Origin: Chitinilyticum litopenaei DSM 21440
GTDB lineage: Bacteria > Pseudomonadota > Gammaproteobacteria > Burkholderiales > Chitinibacteraceae
Assembly (NCBI RefSeq): GCF_000428145.1
Contig: NZ_ATZJ01000002.1
Location: 152,919-216,918, forward strand
Length of the DNA stretch: 64,000 nt
Reading direction: 5' to 3'
Under the pieces are notes generated by a model. That model was given only the letters and a program-made list of their open reading frames with translations, had not been told where the DNA came from and did not search any database. Both the position numbers and the translations under genes were made by a program. This document shows positions 17,476 through 28,468 of this stretch, piece after piece. Position 1 is the stretch's first letter. The number at the start of each line of letters is the position of its first letter.

Positions 17476-17495
<20 letters not shown>
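17169..17495 (+). CDS. clpS: ATP-dependent Clp protease adaptor ClpS
   Basis: ClpS delivers N-degron substrates to ClpA. The 108-residue protein has a flexible N-terminus and the core [18 protein letters not shown] (about residues 26-43), whose NDD-x-TPM forms the N-degron pocket. [16 protein letters not shown] follows. Its 3' end overlaps the clpA start by 20 bases, consistent with coupled expression. Confidence 0.97.
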
Positions 17496-19746
<2,251 letters not shown>

Positions 19747-19766
19747 TAGCCAGGCAGGTATAAGTC

Positions 19767-19802
19767 AGCAAAAAGGGCAGCCATGCGGCTGCCCTTTTTG
19801 CT
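19767..19802. terminator. Bidirectional terminator between clpA and mscS
   Basis: A perfect 16-bp stem (19767-19782 with 19787-19802) has a core AAAAAGGGCAGCC, an ATGC loop and CTTTTTG at the 3' arm. It serves clpA on plus and the MscS gene on minus. Confidence 0.9.
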
Positions 19803-19817
19803 GTCGACAGCGCCGAC

Positions 19818-20642
19818 TCAGGCGGCCTGATGCACCGTAACAATCTGAGCAGGCATGGGCGCCGGGAAGCCGGCCTCGCCGAGGGCTTCCTTGATCACGC
19901 GATTGGTATCGAAATACACCTGCCAGTAATGGTCATTGTGGCAATAAGGGCGCACGGCCAGTACCGGGCCTACCAGATTGAATTCCAGGATCTCCACATC
20001 GACCGCAGGCTCTGCCAGCACATTCGGAATTGCCGCGATTTTTTCCTTCAGCAAGGCGCGCGCAGCATTGTGATCGGCACTGCCGGCCAGCTGCGCCTTC
20101 AGATCGACGCGCCGGAAGGGATTCAGCGAGTAGTTCTGGATGGTGTCGCTGAATACCTTGTTGTTGCCAATAAAGGTAACGACATTGTCCGGCGTCACCA
20201 GCGTGGTGGCGAACAGGCCGATTTCGGTCACCGTTCCCGTCACGCCGGCCACGGTGACGAAGTCACCGACCTTGATCGGTCGCAGCACGATCATGAATGC
20301 GCCACCGGCAAAATTGCCCAGCAAACCCGACCAGGCCATGCCGATCGCCACGCCCGCAGCGGCAATCAACGCCGCGAAGGTAGTGGTCTGGATGCCGAAA
20401 TAGCCCAGAATTCCCACTACCAGCAGAATATTCAGCGTCACCGCCGTGACCGATCCCACATAACGCAGCACGGTTGGGTCGACCTTCTGGCGACCCAGTG
20501 CGTTCTGCACCATATTGACGGCCACGCCGATCAGCCAGCGGCCGATCACCCAGAAGATGATGGCAGCGAGGATCTTCAGGCCGATATCGGTCGCGTAGGT
20601 CAGCAGCAGATCCTGATACTTTTGCAATGCATCCAGATTCAT
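19818..20642 (-). CDS. mscS: Small-conductance mechanosensitive channel (MscS family)
   Basis: The 274-residue protein has the compact MscS layout. TM1 and TM2 lie about residues 20-42 and 60-85. TM3 has the Ala/Gly-rich pore helix AALIAAAGVAIGMAWSGLLGNFAGG (about 88-112). The beta domain GDFVTVAGVTGTVTEIGLFATTL and the C-terminal alpha/beta cage follow. MscS releases osmolytes upon hypo-osmotic shock. GGAG lies upstream of ATG 20642; a start 17 codons further up is possible but has no better site. It is alone between a terminator and xerD. Confidence 0.93.
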   Translation of the reverse strand: MNLDALQKYQDLLLTYATDIGLKILAAIIFWVIGRWLIGVAVNMVQNALGRQKVDPTVLRYVGSVTAVTLNILLVVGILGYFGIQTTTFAALIAAAGVAIGMAWSGLLGNFAGGAFMIVLRPIKVGDFVTVAGVTGTVTEIGLFATTLVTPDNVVTFIGNNKVFSDTIQNYSLNPFRRVDLKAQLAGSADHNAARALLKEKIAAIPNVLAEPAVDVEILEFNLVGPVLAVRPYCHNDHYWQVYFDTNRVIKEALGEAGFPAPMPAQIVTVHQAA

Positions 20643-20725
20643 GACGAAATCTCCATGGTTATTAGCAGCAATTTGCAGAATTCCTGCAATCACGCTGACA
20701 AAGCTACCATGAAAACCCGAAAGAA

Positions 20726-21637
20726 TCAGCCGCGCGGATGATGCTCGCGGTGCAACTGTTTCAGCCGTTCACGCGCGACATGGGTATAGATTTGCGTAGT
20801 GGTAATGTCGGAGTGCCCCAGCAACATCTGCAGGGCGCGCAAATCGGCGCCGTGTTGCAGCAGATGCGTGGCAAAAGCGTGCCGCAAAACGTGCGGACTG
20901 AGTGCCGCCAAAGGCACCCCTACCCTGGCCGCATATTGCTTGATGATGAACCACATGCCTTGCCGTGTGAGCGGCTCGCCACGCTGATTGACAAAGAGCA
21001 GCGCCTCGCTGCGCCCCGCCAGCAGGTCCTGCCTGGCCTCCCGCATGTAACGGAGCACGGCCTCGGCGGCATAATCCCCCAGTGGCACCAGACGCTGCTT
21101 GCCGCCCTTGCCGGACAACACCTGCACGAATTTTTCCCGCAGGTAAACCTGTGACAGCGGCAAGGCAACCAGCTCCGACACCCGCAAGCCGCAGGCGTAC
21201 ATCAACTCGAACATCGCACGATCACGCAAGCCGGCCGCCGTCGCGAGATCGGGCGCAGCCAGCAGCGCAGCCACCACATCCTCGGACAACACCCTGGGCA
21301 AGGGCCGCACCCGCTTGGGCGCCTGCAGTTCGGCACAGGGATCGGCCGGCAGCACGCCATTTTGCACCTGATAGCCATAAAAGCGCCGCAAACTCGCGAT
21401 GCGGCGCGCCAATGTTGCCGCTTTCAGATCGCGGGATTGGCGCGCCAGAAAAGCCTGGACCGCGTCGCGATCCGCCTCCAGCAGCGTCAGTCCACGCGCA
21501 TCGGCAAGCCAGTGCGCCCAGATCGCCAGATCATTGCGATAACTGGCCAGCGTGTTGGCCGACAAACCATCTCCCAGCCAGATCTGGTCGAGAAAGCGGT
21601 CGATCTGCCCGCTACTGGCAGCAAGCACTTCAGACAA
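20726..21637 (-). CDS. xerD: Tyrosine recombinase XerD
   Basis: The partner of XerC in dimer resolution at dif. The 303-residue protein has catalytic Arg in ACGLRVSELVAL, Lys in GKGGKQR, H-x-x-R in HVLRHAFATHLL, LLGHSD and the Tyr in TTTQIYTHV. I start at TTG 21637, because AAGGAG sits 6 bases before it and MSEVLAASSG matches typical XerD N-termini. The ATG at 21652 has no Shine-Dalgarno site. With this start the gene overlaps the ogt stop by 8 bases, so translation is probably coupled to ogt. Confidence 0.95.
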   Translation of the reverse strand: MSEVLAASSGQIDRFLDQIWLGDGLSANTLASYRNDLAIWAHWLADARGLTLLEADRDAVQAFLARQSRDLKAATLARRIASLRRFYGYQVQNGVLPADPCAELQAPKRVRPLPRVLSEDVVAALLAAPDLATAAGLRDRAMFELMYACGLRVSELVALPLSQVYLREKFVQVLSGKGGKQRLVPLGDYAAEAVLRYMREARQDLLAGRSEALLFVNQRGEPLTRQGMWFIIKQYAARVGVPLAALSPHVLRHAFATHLLQHGADLRALQMLLGHSDITTTQIYTHVARERLKQLHREHHPRG

Positions 21638-22127
21638 GCAACACTCCTTCATGGCGCAACAGCCAGCGCTTGATCGGCAGCCAGTCCACACCGTTGCGGC
21701 TGGCATTGAAGCCCCCGATGCCACCACCGGCGGCGAGCACCCGATGACAAGGGATCAGCAAGGGCAGCGGGTTGCGTCCGCAGGCATTGCCGACCGCGCG
21801 CGGTGCTGAACCGATCTGGCGGGCAATATCGCCATAATGACTGATTTTCCCAGAGGGTATCTCGCTGATTGCCTTCCAGACATTGAGCTGGTGATCAGTA
21901 CCCTGCAGGGCATAGGGCAGCTCCAGGCAGAAGCGCGGGTCGGCATAATAGTGCTCCAGCTGCCCGGCAAGCTCCGCCACCAGCGGATCCGCCGTCGAAC
22001 GCAAGGGCGTGTCGTCCGGCAGGAATTCCAGCACACTGAGCTTGTCAGCGGCGAGGCTCACGCCCAGCCGGCCGAATGGCGCGGCGAGCACAGCCTGGAA
22101 ATCGTCCAGTCGCCAGGGATTCTGCAT
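21630..22127 (-). CDS. ogt: Methylated-DNA--protein-cysteine methyltransferase
   Basis: This suicide enzyme transfers alkyl groups from O6-methylguanine to its own cysteine. The 165-residue protein shows the active site LIPCHRVLAAGGGIGGF near its C-terminus and the DNA-binding GKISHYGDIARQIGSAPRAVGNACGRNP. Length and single-domain form match Ogt rather than Ada. ATG 22127 begins MQNPWRLDDF; the longer frame runs into the rplS terminator region. It precedes xerD with an 8-base overlap. Confidence 0.95.
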   Translation of the reverse strand: MQNPWRLDDFQAVLAAPFGRLGVSLAADKLSVLEFLPDDTPLRSTADPLVAELAGQLEHYYADPRFCLELPYALQGTDHQLNVWKAISEIPSGKISHYGDIARQIGSAPRAVGNACGRNPLPLLIPCHRVLAAGGGIGGFNASRNGVDWLPIKRWLLRHEGVLLV

Positions 22128-22182
22128 GGATGACCTCCGTGCTTGGCAAAACTTGATCGTAAAATGCGCACCGTCGCCAGGC

Positions 22183-22213
22183 AATAAAAAACGCGGGCCG
22201 AAGCCCGCGTTTT
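22183..22213 (-). terminator. Terminator of the rpsP-rimM-trmD-rplS operon
   Basis: An 11-bp stem (22188-22198 with 22203-22213, core ACGCGGGC) closes on a TTCG tetraloop when read on the minus strand, followed by TTTTTTATTG. It lies 20 bases past the rplS stop. Confidence 0.9.
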
Positions 22214-22233
22214 CATGCGCAAAGTCGTGAGAC

Positions 22234-22611
22234 TCAGGCAGCAGCAGCGACCTTGCGGGCCGGCAGCTTTTCCTTGATGCGCGCGGACTTGCCCGAACGC
22301 TCGCGGAGGTAGTACAGCTTGGCGCGACGAACGTCACCGCGGCGCTTCACTTCGATAGCGGCAACCAGCGGGGAGTAGGTCTGGAAGGTACGCTCAACAC
22401 CGGTGCCGGAAGAAATCTTGCGGACGATGAAGGAGCTGTTCAGGCCACGGTTACGCTTGGCGATGACCACGCCTTCGTAAGCCTGCAGACGCTCGCGGTT
22501 GCCTTCCTTTACCTTCACGCTGACGATAACGGTATCGCCAGGCGCGAATTCGGGAACGGTTTTACCCAGACGAGCGATTTCTTCTTGTTCGAGTTGTTGC
22601 AGCAGATTCAT
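22234..22611 (-). CDS. rplS: 50S ribosomal protein L19
   Basis: L19 sits at the 30S-50S interface. The 125-residue protein shows [40 protein letters not shown] and [11 protein letters not shown], as in all L19. Its ATG overlaps the trmD stop (ATGA). It is last in rpsP-rimM-trmD-rplS, the conserved order. Confidence 0.98.
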   Translation of the reverse strand: MNLLQQLEQEEIARLGKTVPEFAPGDTVIVSVKVKEGNRERLQAYEGVVIAKRNRGLNSSFIVRKISSGTGVERTFQTYSPLVAAIEVKRRGDVRRAKLYYLRERSGKSARIKEKLPARKVAAAA

Positions 22612-23453
22612 TGCTTTACTCCATTAGATGCCTGTTCCTTCTGCCCCGCGGTCTGGGGAGAGCCGGCTTGTTCACCGTGCTCCGCCTTGAATTCGGCCAG
22701 AAGACGAGCTTCTTCTTTGCTAAGTGGACGCTGTTTCAGCAAGTCCGGGCGTCGCAACCAGGTGCGCCCCAGCGCTTGCTTTAACCGCCAGCGTCGGATG
22801 TTGGCATGATTTCCCGAAAGCAGGACTTCCGGAACCGCCATGCCGCGGTATTCCACCGGACGGGTGTAATGCGGGCAATCCAGCAGCCCGTCCGCAAATG
22901 AATCTTCCTCGGCGCTTGCCGCGGTGTTCAACACCCCGGGCCAGTGCCGGCTGATCGCATCGATCAGCACCATCGCCGGCAGCTCGCCCCCCGACAGCAC
23001 ATAATCGCCGATCGAAATTTCTTCGTCGACATGACGCTCGATCACGCGCTCGTCGATGCCTTCGTAGCGACCACACAGCAATACCAGGCCGGGTTTAGCC
23101 GCCAGACTCAATACTTTCGAGTGCGTCAGCGGCATACCCTGTGGCGAGAGGTAAACTGTCCAGGGTTCAACCCCATGCTCTTGCTGGCGCGCTTTTGCAC
23201 TTTCCAGTGCAGCCTCCAGCGGCTCGGGAATCATCAGCATCCCCGGCCCACCACCGAACGGCCGATCATCGACAGTGCGATAATTGTTGCTGGTGAAATC
23301 ACGCGGATTCCACGCCTGCAGATCAAAAATGCCCAGTTCGACCGCACGCCGGGTTACGCCAAAGCGGGTCACCGCTTCGAACATCTCCGGAAACAGCGTC
23401 ACGACATCGAACAGCCGGCGATCGCCCTGCGGAGCGGCACGCTCAGTAGTCAA
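22608..23453 (-). CDS. trmD: tRNA (guanine-N1)-methyltransferase
   Basis: TrmD methylates G37 of tRNAs with AdoMet to prevent frameshifting. The 281-residue SPOUT enzyme has the trefoil-knot motifs [15 protein letters not shown] and [46 protein letters not shown] is at the N-terminus. The C-terminus ([21 protein letters not shown]) is a longer tail than usual. The start at 23453 overlaps the end of rimM by 11 bases; the stop overlaps rplS. Confidence 0.97.
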   Translation of the reverse strand: MTTERAAPQGDRRLFDVVTLFPEMFEAVTRFGVTRRAVELGIFDLQAWNPRDFTSNNYRTVDDRPFGGGPGMLMIPEPLEAALESAKARQQEHGVEPWTVYLSPQGMPLTHSKVLSLAAKPGLVLLCGRYEGIDERVIERHVDEEISIGDYVLSGGELPAMVLIDAISRHWPGVLNTAASAEEDSFADGLLDCPHYTRPVEYRGMAVPEVLLSGNHANIRRWRLKQALGRTWLRRPDLLKQRPLSKEEARLLAEFKAEHGEQAGSPQTAGQKEQASNGVKQ

Positions 23454-23991
23454 GACCCCAATCCACGGTAATCAGGCGCTCGGCCTGGTCAACGGTCAGC
23501 ACGACAGCGGCCACGAAAGGCAGCAAACGCTCGGTCTTGCCCTCATGGATCACCAGCACATCATTCGCACCGGTGGACAAGAGGTTGCTGACAACGCCCA
23601 GTGCTTCACCCTGCGTATTCACGACACGCATGCCGACCAGATCGGCCCAGTAAAACTCATCCTCACCCAGCTCGGGCATGGCACTGCGCGGCACAGCGAT
23701 GGTACAGCCACGCAAGGCGTGCGCTGCATCACGATCGGCAATGCCTGCCAGCTTGGCGGCCAGTTTCTTGGCGTGAGCCTGACCCTGTTCAAGCACGCAG
23801 GCTTGCCAGTGACCATCACGCCCCAGCCACCAGGTTTCGTAATCGAACAGACTATCGGCGTACTCGGTATCGGCCACAACATTGACCCAGCCATGCACGC
23901 CAAAAGCCCCGCTGATGTAGCCCATGCTCACCAGATCATCTGGCACTTCAGCATCGGGCTGCAGGCGGGGCAGTTGGGATTTCAGCGCCAT
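23443..23991 (-). CDS. rimM: Ribosome maturation factor RimM
   Basis: RimM assists late 30S assembly around S19. The 182-residue protein has the N-terminal RimM barrel ([30 protein letters not shown]) and a PRC-barrel ending ([15 protein letters not shown]...[23 protein letters not shown]). I use ATG 23991; a start 22 codons upstream would overlap rpsP. It keeps the rpsP-rimM-trmD-rplS order. Confidence 0.95.
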   Translation of the reverse strand: MALKSQLPRLQPDAEVPDDLVSMGYISGAFGVHGWVNVVADTEYADSLFDYETWWLGRDGHWQACVLEQGQAHAKKLAAKLAGIADRDAAHALRGCTIAVPRSAMPELGEDEFYWADLVGMRVVNTQGEALGVVSNLLSTGANDVLVIHEGKTERLLPFVAAVVLTVDQAERLITVDWGLDY

Positions 23992-23998
23992 GAACGAA

Positions 23999-24244
23999 TC
24001 AGGCAGCCTTGTAACCCTTGAGCAGCTTGGCGACGGTGTCGGACGCTTGAGCGCCAACGCTTTGCCAGTAGCTCACACGGTCCATTGCAAAACGCAGGGA
24101 TTCGGTACCTTCCGGAGCAACCGGATTGTAGAAACCCACGCGCTCGATGAAGCGACCGTCGCGACGGTTACGGGAATCGGCAACGACCACGTTGTAGAAC
24201 GGGTTGTCCTTGGCGCCACCACGGGCAAGACGAATAACGACCAT
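23999..24244 (-). CDS. rpsP: 30S ribosomal protein S16
   Basis: The 81-residue S16 starts [41 protein letters not shown], an unmistakable match to the family. It is the first gene of its operon. A promoter with a GC-rich discriminator is predicted 40 bases upstream. Confidence 0.98.
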   Translation of the reverse strand: MVVIRLARGGAKDNPFYNVVVADSRNRRDGRFIERVGFYNPVAPEGTESLRFAMDRVSYWQSVGAQASDTVAKLLKGYKAA

Positions 24245-24274
24245 AGCTGAAAATCCAGTATTCAGGTTTGCACG

Positions 24275-24312
24275 AAACCCGCGATTATCCGCGAATTCAA
24301 ATCAGGAGGCAA
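24275..24312 (-). promoter_or_regulatory. Candidate promoter of the rpsP operon
   Basis: On the minus strand TTGCCT (24307-24312), a 17-bp spacer and GATAAT (24284-24289) lie between ffh and rpsP. The bases right after the -10 read CGCGGGTTTC. The -10 is bracketed by CGCG on both sides. The same downstream sequence occurs at the predicted rpsT promoter. Called by eye. Confidence 0.6.
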
Positions 24313-24342
24313 GCGCCGCCGACACCGAACGTCGCAAGACGG

Positions 24343-25686
24343 TCACATGCCCGGCAACATCCCCTTCATGCCACGCATGAGCTTGCTCATTCCACCCTTG
24401 GAAAACTGCTTCATCATTTTTTGCGTCTGCTCGAACTGGTTCAGCAGGCGATTGACCTCCTGCACCGTCACACCGGCACCCGCCGCAATTCGGCGCTTGC
24501 GCGAAGCCTTGATCAGCTCCGGCTTTTGCCGCTCCTGCGGCGTCATCGAGTTGATGATGCCCTCGATGCGCGCCACCGCCTTGTCAGTCACCTGGGGGCT
24601 CGCCGCCGCGCTCAGCTGCCCCGGCAGCTTGTCAAGCAGCGCACTCATGCCCCCCATCTTCTTCATCTGCTGAATTTGCGCCTTGAAGTCTTCCAGGTCA
24701 AAGCCCTTGCCGGACTTGACCTTCTTCATCATGCGCAAGGCTTCGTCCTGATCGACGGTTTTCTGCACATCTTCGATCAGCGAAAGCACATCCCCCATGC
24801 CAAGAATGCGACTCGCCAGACGGTCCGGGTAGAACGGCTCAAGGCCACTCAGCTTTTCGGCGACACCGATGAACTTGATCGGCTTGCCGGTCACCTGACG
24901 CACCGACAGGGCGGCACCGCCGCGGGCATCACCATCCATCTTGGTCAGCACGACCCCGGTCAGCGGCAGCGCCTCGCTGAACGCCTTGGCGGTATTTACC
25001 GCATCCTGCCCCTGCATGGCATCGACAACAAACAGGGTTTCCACCGGTTTGACCGCCGCATGCAAGGCCTGGATTTCCAGCATCATGGCCTCGTCGATCG
25101 CCAGACGACCGGCCGTATCGACAATCAGCACATCATGGAAATGCCGCTTGGCATAATCCAGCGCCGCCAGGGCAATCTCGACAGGCTTTTGCGCCACATC
25201 GGACGGGAACCACTCCACTTCGACCTGGGTCGCCAGTGTCTTGAGCTGCTCGATCGCGGCCGGCCGGTAGACGTCAGTCGACACCAACAGCACACGCTTC
25301 TTGTCGGACTCCTTAAGCAGCTTGGCCAGCTTGCCCGACGTGGTCGTTTTCCCCGCCCCCTGCAGACCAGCCATCAACACCACCGCCGGAGGCACCGCCG
25401 CCAGATTCAGCGCATCATTGTGCTCACCCATCAGCTTGGTGAGCTCCTCGTACACGACACCAATGAAGGCCTGCCCCGGTGTCAGACTGCCGACAACCTC
25501 CTTGCCCTGCGCGCGCCCCTTTACATCCGCAATGAACTGCTTGACCACGGGCAGCGCCACATCGGCCTCCAGCAGCGCCATGCGCACTTCACGCATCGCA
25601 TCCTGAATATTGTCTTCGGTCAGGCGGGCCTGGCCGCGCAAGTTTTTGACGACACCGGACAGGCGACTGGATAAGTTTTCGAACAT
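24343..25686 (-). CDS. ffh: Signal recognition particle protein Ffh
   Basis: Ffh is the GTPase of the SRP, targeting membrane proteins co-translationally through FtsY. The 447-residue protein has the N domain, the P-loop GLQGAGKTTTSGKLA (about residues 100-114), DTAGRLAIDE, TKMDGDARGG, and a Met-rich M domain (MKKMGGMSALLDKLPGQ and MKQFSKGGMSKLMRGM). MFENLSSRLS at 25686 is the standard N-terminus. It is divergent to the YpjD-like gene, as in many proteobacteria. Confidence 0.98.
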   Translation of the reverse strand: MFENLSSRLSGVVKNLRGQARLTEDNIQDAMREVRMALLEADVALPVVKQFIADVKGRAQGKEVVGSLTPGQAFIGVVYEELTKLMGEHNDALNLAAVPPAVVLMAGLQGAGKTTTSGKLAKLLKESDKKRVLLVSTDVYRPAAIEQLKTLATQVEVEWFPSDVAQKPVEIALAALDYAKRHFHDVLIVDTAGRLAIDEAMMLEIQALHAAVKPVETLFVVDAMQGQDAVNTAKAFSEALPLTGVVLTKMDGDARGGAALSVRQVTGKPIKFIGVAEKLSGLEPFYPDRLASRILGMGDVLSLIEDVQKTVDQDEALRMMKKVKSGKGFDLEDFKAQIQQMKKMGGMSALLDKLPGQLSAAASPQVTDKAVARIEGIINSMTPQERQKPELIKASRKRRIAAGAGVTVQEVNRLLNQFEQTQKMMKQFSKGGMSKLMRGMKGMLPGM

Positions 25687-25786
25687 CGGCGCACCTACGC
25701 AAAGCAACTCTGGTTGGAAACAGGCCCATGACCACATGGGCTCTGTTAGACTAATTAACCTGTCATTCTACCCTGAAGCACCGCTC

Positions 25787-26590
25787 GTGACTTGGCTCGC
25801 TATGCTCGCCCTGTTCGCTTATCTTCTGCTGAGCGGACACTACATTCGGCAAATTCTGCCCAAACACCCGGGCGGCCTGCTCCCCATGCCGCTTACCAAT
25901 GCACTCTTGATTGCCGGCAGCTTGAGTCACGCCGCTGCTCTCACCATCAAGTTTCAAGCCTACCCGTGGCACTTTGGCGCCAGTGAAGCCCTGTCGCTGA
26001 CCGCCCTGCTGTGCGTCACACTGTACGGACTGGGCCGCTCCATCCTGCCACTGAAGGGTACCGAGGCGCCGCTACTCGCTTTCGCCGCCTTCATGCTGGC
26101 CATCAGCCTGGTCCTGCCGCCCGGCCACGCCATCACCAGCTCGGACCTGCTGTCTCGAATCCACTTTGCCTGCGCCTTGCTCACCCAACCGCTCCTCATT
26201 ATTGCGACAGGTATGGCCCTGCTGATCAAGCACAGCAACAGACAGCTGCACAATACCCACAAGGGCATCCTGGCCAGAGCACTGCCACCGGTACTCACCC
26301 TGGAAAAACTGCTGTTCATTGCCCTGGGCGCCGCTTACGCCATGCTCAGTGCAGCCTTGCTGACAGGCCTGCTGGCAAGCCTGGATCCAGCCAGCAACAC
26401 CCGCTTTCTCAGTCACAAGGTATTGCTTTCGATTCTGGCATGGATCGTCATCGGCATACTGCTGATCGGACACCGCCGTGCCGGCTGGCGAGGCCGCCTT
26501 GCCGCCAACTGGACTCTGGCCGGAGCCGCCCTGCTGTTTCTGGGCTATCTCGGCACACGCTTGGTGCTTGAAGTGATACTGAAGCGCTAA
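25787..26590 (+). CDS. YpjD/CcsA-like inner-membrane protein
   Basis: This very hydrophobic protein of about 267 residues, with roughly eight predicted membrane helices, belongs to the cytochrome-c-assembly (CcsA/HemX-like) group. Its position beside ffh matches E. coli ypjD (corE). Candidate haem-ligand-like histidines are in SLSHAAAL, YPWHFGAS and SRIHFACAL, plus FLSHKVLLSILAW. The start is uncertain: GTG 25787 and ATG 25802 are both plausible and neither has a clear Shine-Dalgarno; ATG 25736 is also in frame. A haem role is family-level knowledge, not demonstrated. pilB follows 152 bases downstream. Confidence 0.8.
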   Translation: MTWLAMLALFAYLLLSGHYIRQILPKHPGGLLPMPLTNALLIAGSLSHAAALTIKFQAYPWHFGASEALSLTALLCVTLYGLGRSILPLKGTEAPLLAFAAFMLAISLVLPPGHAITSSDLLSRIHFACALLTQPLLIIATGMALLIKHSNRQLHNTHKGILARALPPVLTLEKLLFIALGAAYAMLSAALLTGLLASLDPASNTRFLSHKVLLSILAWIVIGILLIGHRRAGWRGRLAANWTLAGAALLFLGYLGTRLVLEVILKR

Positions 26591-26742
26591 CAAAACTGAC
26601 AAACATGCCGCATCTGCAAGCGCGGCGCTTCTGCCTGAGAAAATCATTCTGCTAGACTGAACAGCATAAGAGCTCCGCCAGGTGATATAACTCATTGCCC
26701 AGCATAAGCGGACGCTTGCCACACCTTGGAGCATTTACGAGC

Positions 26743-28449
26743 ATGAGCGCTGCACCACTTGCTGGCCTGGCGAGACTTCTGGTCCAGCACGGAAAACTTA
26801 ATGAGGTCGATGCGGATGCCCTGCAAGTCGCGGCAGTGACTGCAAAAATCAGCTTCATTGAACAACTTACCAAAAGCAAAAAATTGAGCGCCGGTGATGT
26901 TGCGGAGTTTTCTTCGCAAACTTTCGGCTTCCCTTTGCTTGACCTGAACCAGTTCGACCCCTCCTACGTTCCGGCCGGCGTACTGGACCACAAGCTGATG
27001 AGCGCTCAGCGCATCATCCCGCTCTACAAGCGCGGCACAAGCAAGCTCTTCATTGGCATTTCCGACATTACCAATCTGCAGGCGATCGAAGAGGTGCGCT
27101 TTCAGACCGGCCTGCAGGTCGAACCCATCGTCGTTGAAGACGACAAACTGGCGCTATTCCTGGAGCGCCTGATCGAGGCCAGTGGCGCAAAACTCAAAGA
27201 CCTGATGATGGACGAGGCCGAACTGGCCTTGAGCGGTGGCGAACAGGAAGAAACCAACGACACCGGGAATGCGGACGTTGATGACGCCCCCATCGTCAAG
27301 TACATACAGAAAGTACTGATGGATGCAATCAACGAAGGCGCATCCGATGTCCATTTCGAGCCCTATGAAAAGTTTTATCGCATCCGCTACCGCAAAGACG
27401 GTGTGCTGCGTGAAATCGCCCAACCCCCCCTTGCCATCAAGGAAAAAATCGCCTCGCGGATCAAGGTCATTTCAAAACTCGACATTTCGGAGAAGCGCGT
27501 ACCGCAAGACGGCCGGATGAAGCTGGTGCTCAGCAAGAACCGCGCAATCGATTTCCGGGTTTCGACACTGCCGACACTGCACGGCGAGAAAATCTGTATG
27601 CGTATTCTGGACCCGACTTCCGCAACTCTGGGCATCGACGCCCTGGGTTACGAACCAGACCAGAAAGCAGCAATGATGGATGCAATCCAGCGCCCCTACG
27701 GCATGGTACTGGTAACAGGCCCGACAGGTTCCGGCAAGACCGTTTCGCTGTATACCTGCCTGAACATCCTGAACGAGCCGGGCATCAATATCTCGACCGC
27801 CGAAGACCCTGCCGAAATCAACTTGGCCGGCATCAATCAGGTCAACGTCAATGACAAGGCCGGCCTTACATTTTCCTCGGCGCTGAAGGCCTTCTTGCGC
27901 CAGGATCCAGACGTGATCATGGTTGGCGAAATCCGGGACCTGGAAACCGCCGACATCGCCATCAAGGCCGCACAGACGGGTCACATGGTTTTCTCCACCC
28001 TGCACACCAATGACGCGCCGGGCACACTGACGCGCATGATGAATATGGGGGTCGCGCCTTTCAATATTGCCTCCTCGGTGATTCTCATCACCGCCCAGCG
28101 CCTGGCACGGCGACTGTGTTCGAACTGCAAGGTGCCGGCCGACATTCCGCGTGAAGCACTGCTGCAGGCAGGCTTCAGCGAGGCCGATCTTGATGGCAGC
28201 TGGACACCGTATCGTCCGGTAGGGTGTGACATTTGCAAAGGATCGGGCTACAAAGGGCGGGTAGGCATTTATCAGGTCATGCCCATTTCCGACGAAATGA
28301 ACCGGATCATCATGAAAAACGGCAATGCGATCGATATCGCCGATCAGGCAAGGCGTGAAGGCGTACGGGATTTGCGCATGTCAGGACTGCTCAAAGTCAA
28401 GCAAGGCATGACCTCTCTCGAGGAAGTCATGGCCGTGACCAACGAATAA
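26743..28449 (+). CDS. pilB: Type IV pilus assembly ATPase PilB
   Basis: PilB powers pilus extension at the inner membrane. The 568-residue protein has the GspE N-terminal domain (residues 1-150), the Walker A box GPTGSGKTVSLYT (about residue 326), the Asp box SAEDPAEINL, a Walker B region DPDVIMVGEIRDLETADIA, the His box GHMVFSTLHTNDAPGTL, and a tetracysteine zinc site (CSNC and CDIC, about residues 460-500). ATG 26743 is chosen over the upstream 26695, which adds residues unlike PilB. pilC and pilD follow. Confidence 0.97.
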   Translation: MSAAPLAGLARLLVQHGKLNEVDADALQVAAVTAKISFIEQLTKSKKLSAGDVAEFSSQTFGFPLLDLNQFDPSYVPAGVLDHKLMSAQRIIPLYKRGTSKLFIGISDITNLQAIEEVRFQTGLQVEPIVVEDDKLALFLERLIEASGAKLKDLMMDEAELALSGGEQEETNDTGNADVDDAPIVKYIQKVLMDAINEGASDVHFEPYEKFYRIRYRKDGVLREIAQPPLAIKEKIASRIKVISKLDISEKRVPQDGRMKLVLSKNRAIDFRVSTLPTLHGEKICMRILDPTSATLGIDALGYEPDQKAAMMDAIQRPYGMVLVTGPTGSGKTVSLYTCLNILNEPGINISTAEDPAEINLAGINQVNVNDKAGLTFSSALKAFLRQDPDVIMVGEIRDLETADIAIKAAQTGHMVFSTLHTNDAPGTLTRMMNMGVAPFNIASSVILITAQRLARRLCSNCKVPADIPREALLQAGFSEADLDGSWTPYRPVGCDICKGSGYKGRVGIYQVMPISDEMNRIIMKNGNAIDIADQARREGVRDLRMSGLLKVKQGMTSLEEVMAVTNE

Positions 28450-28468
28450 CACAAAAACGGAAAAACGC

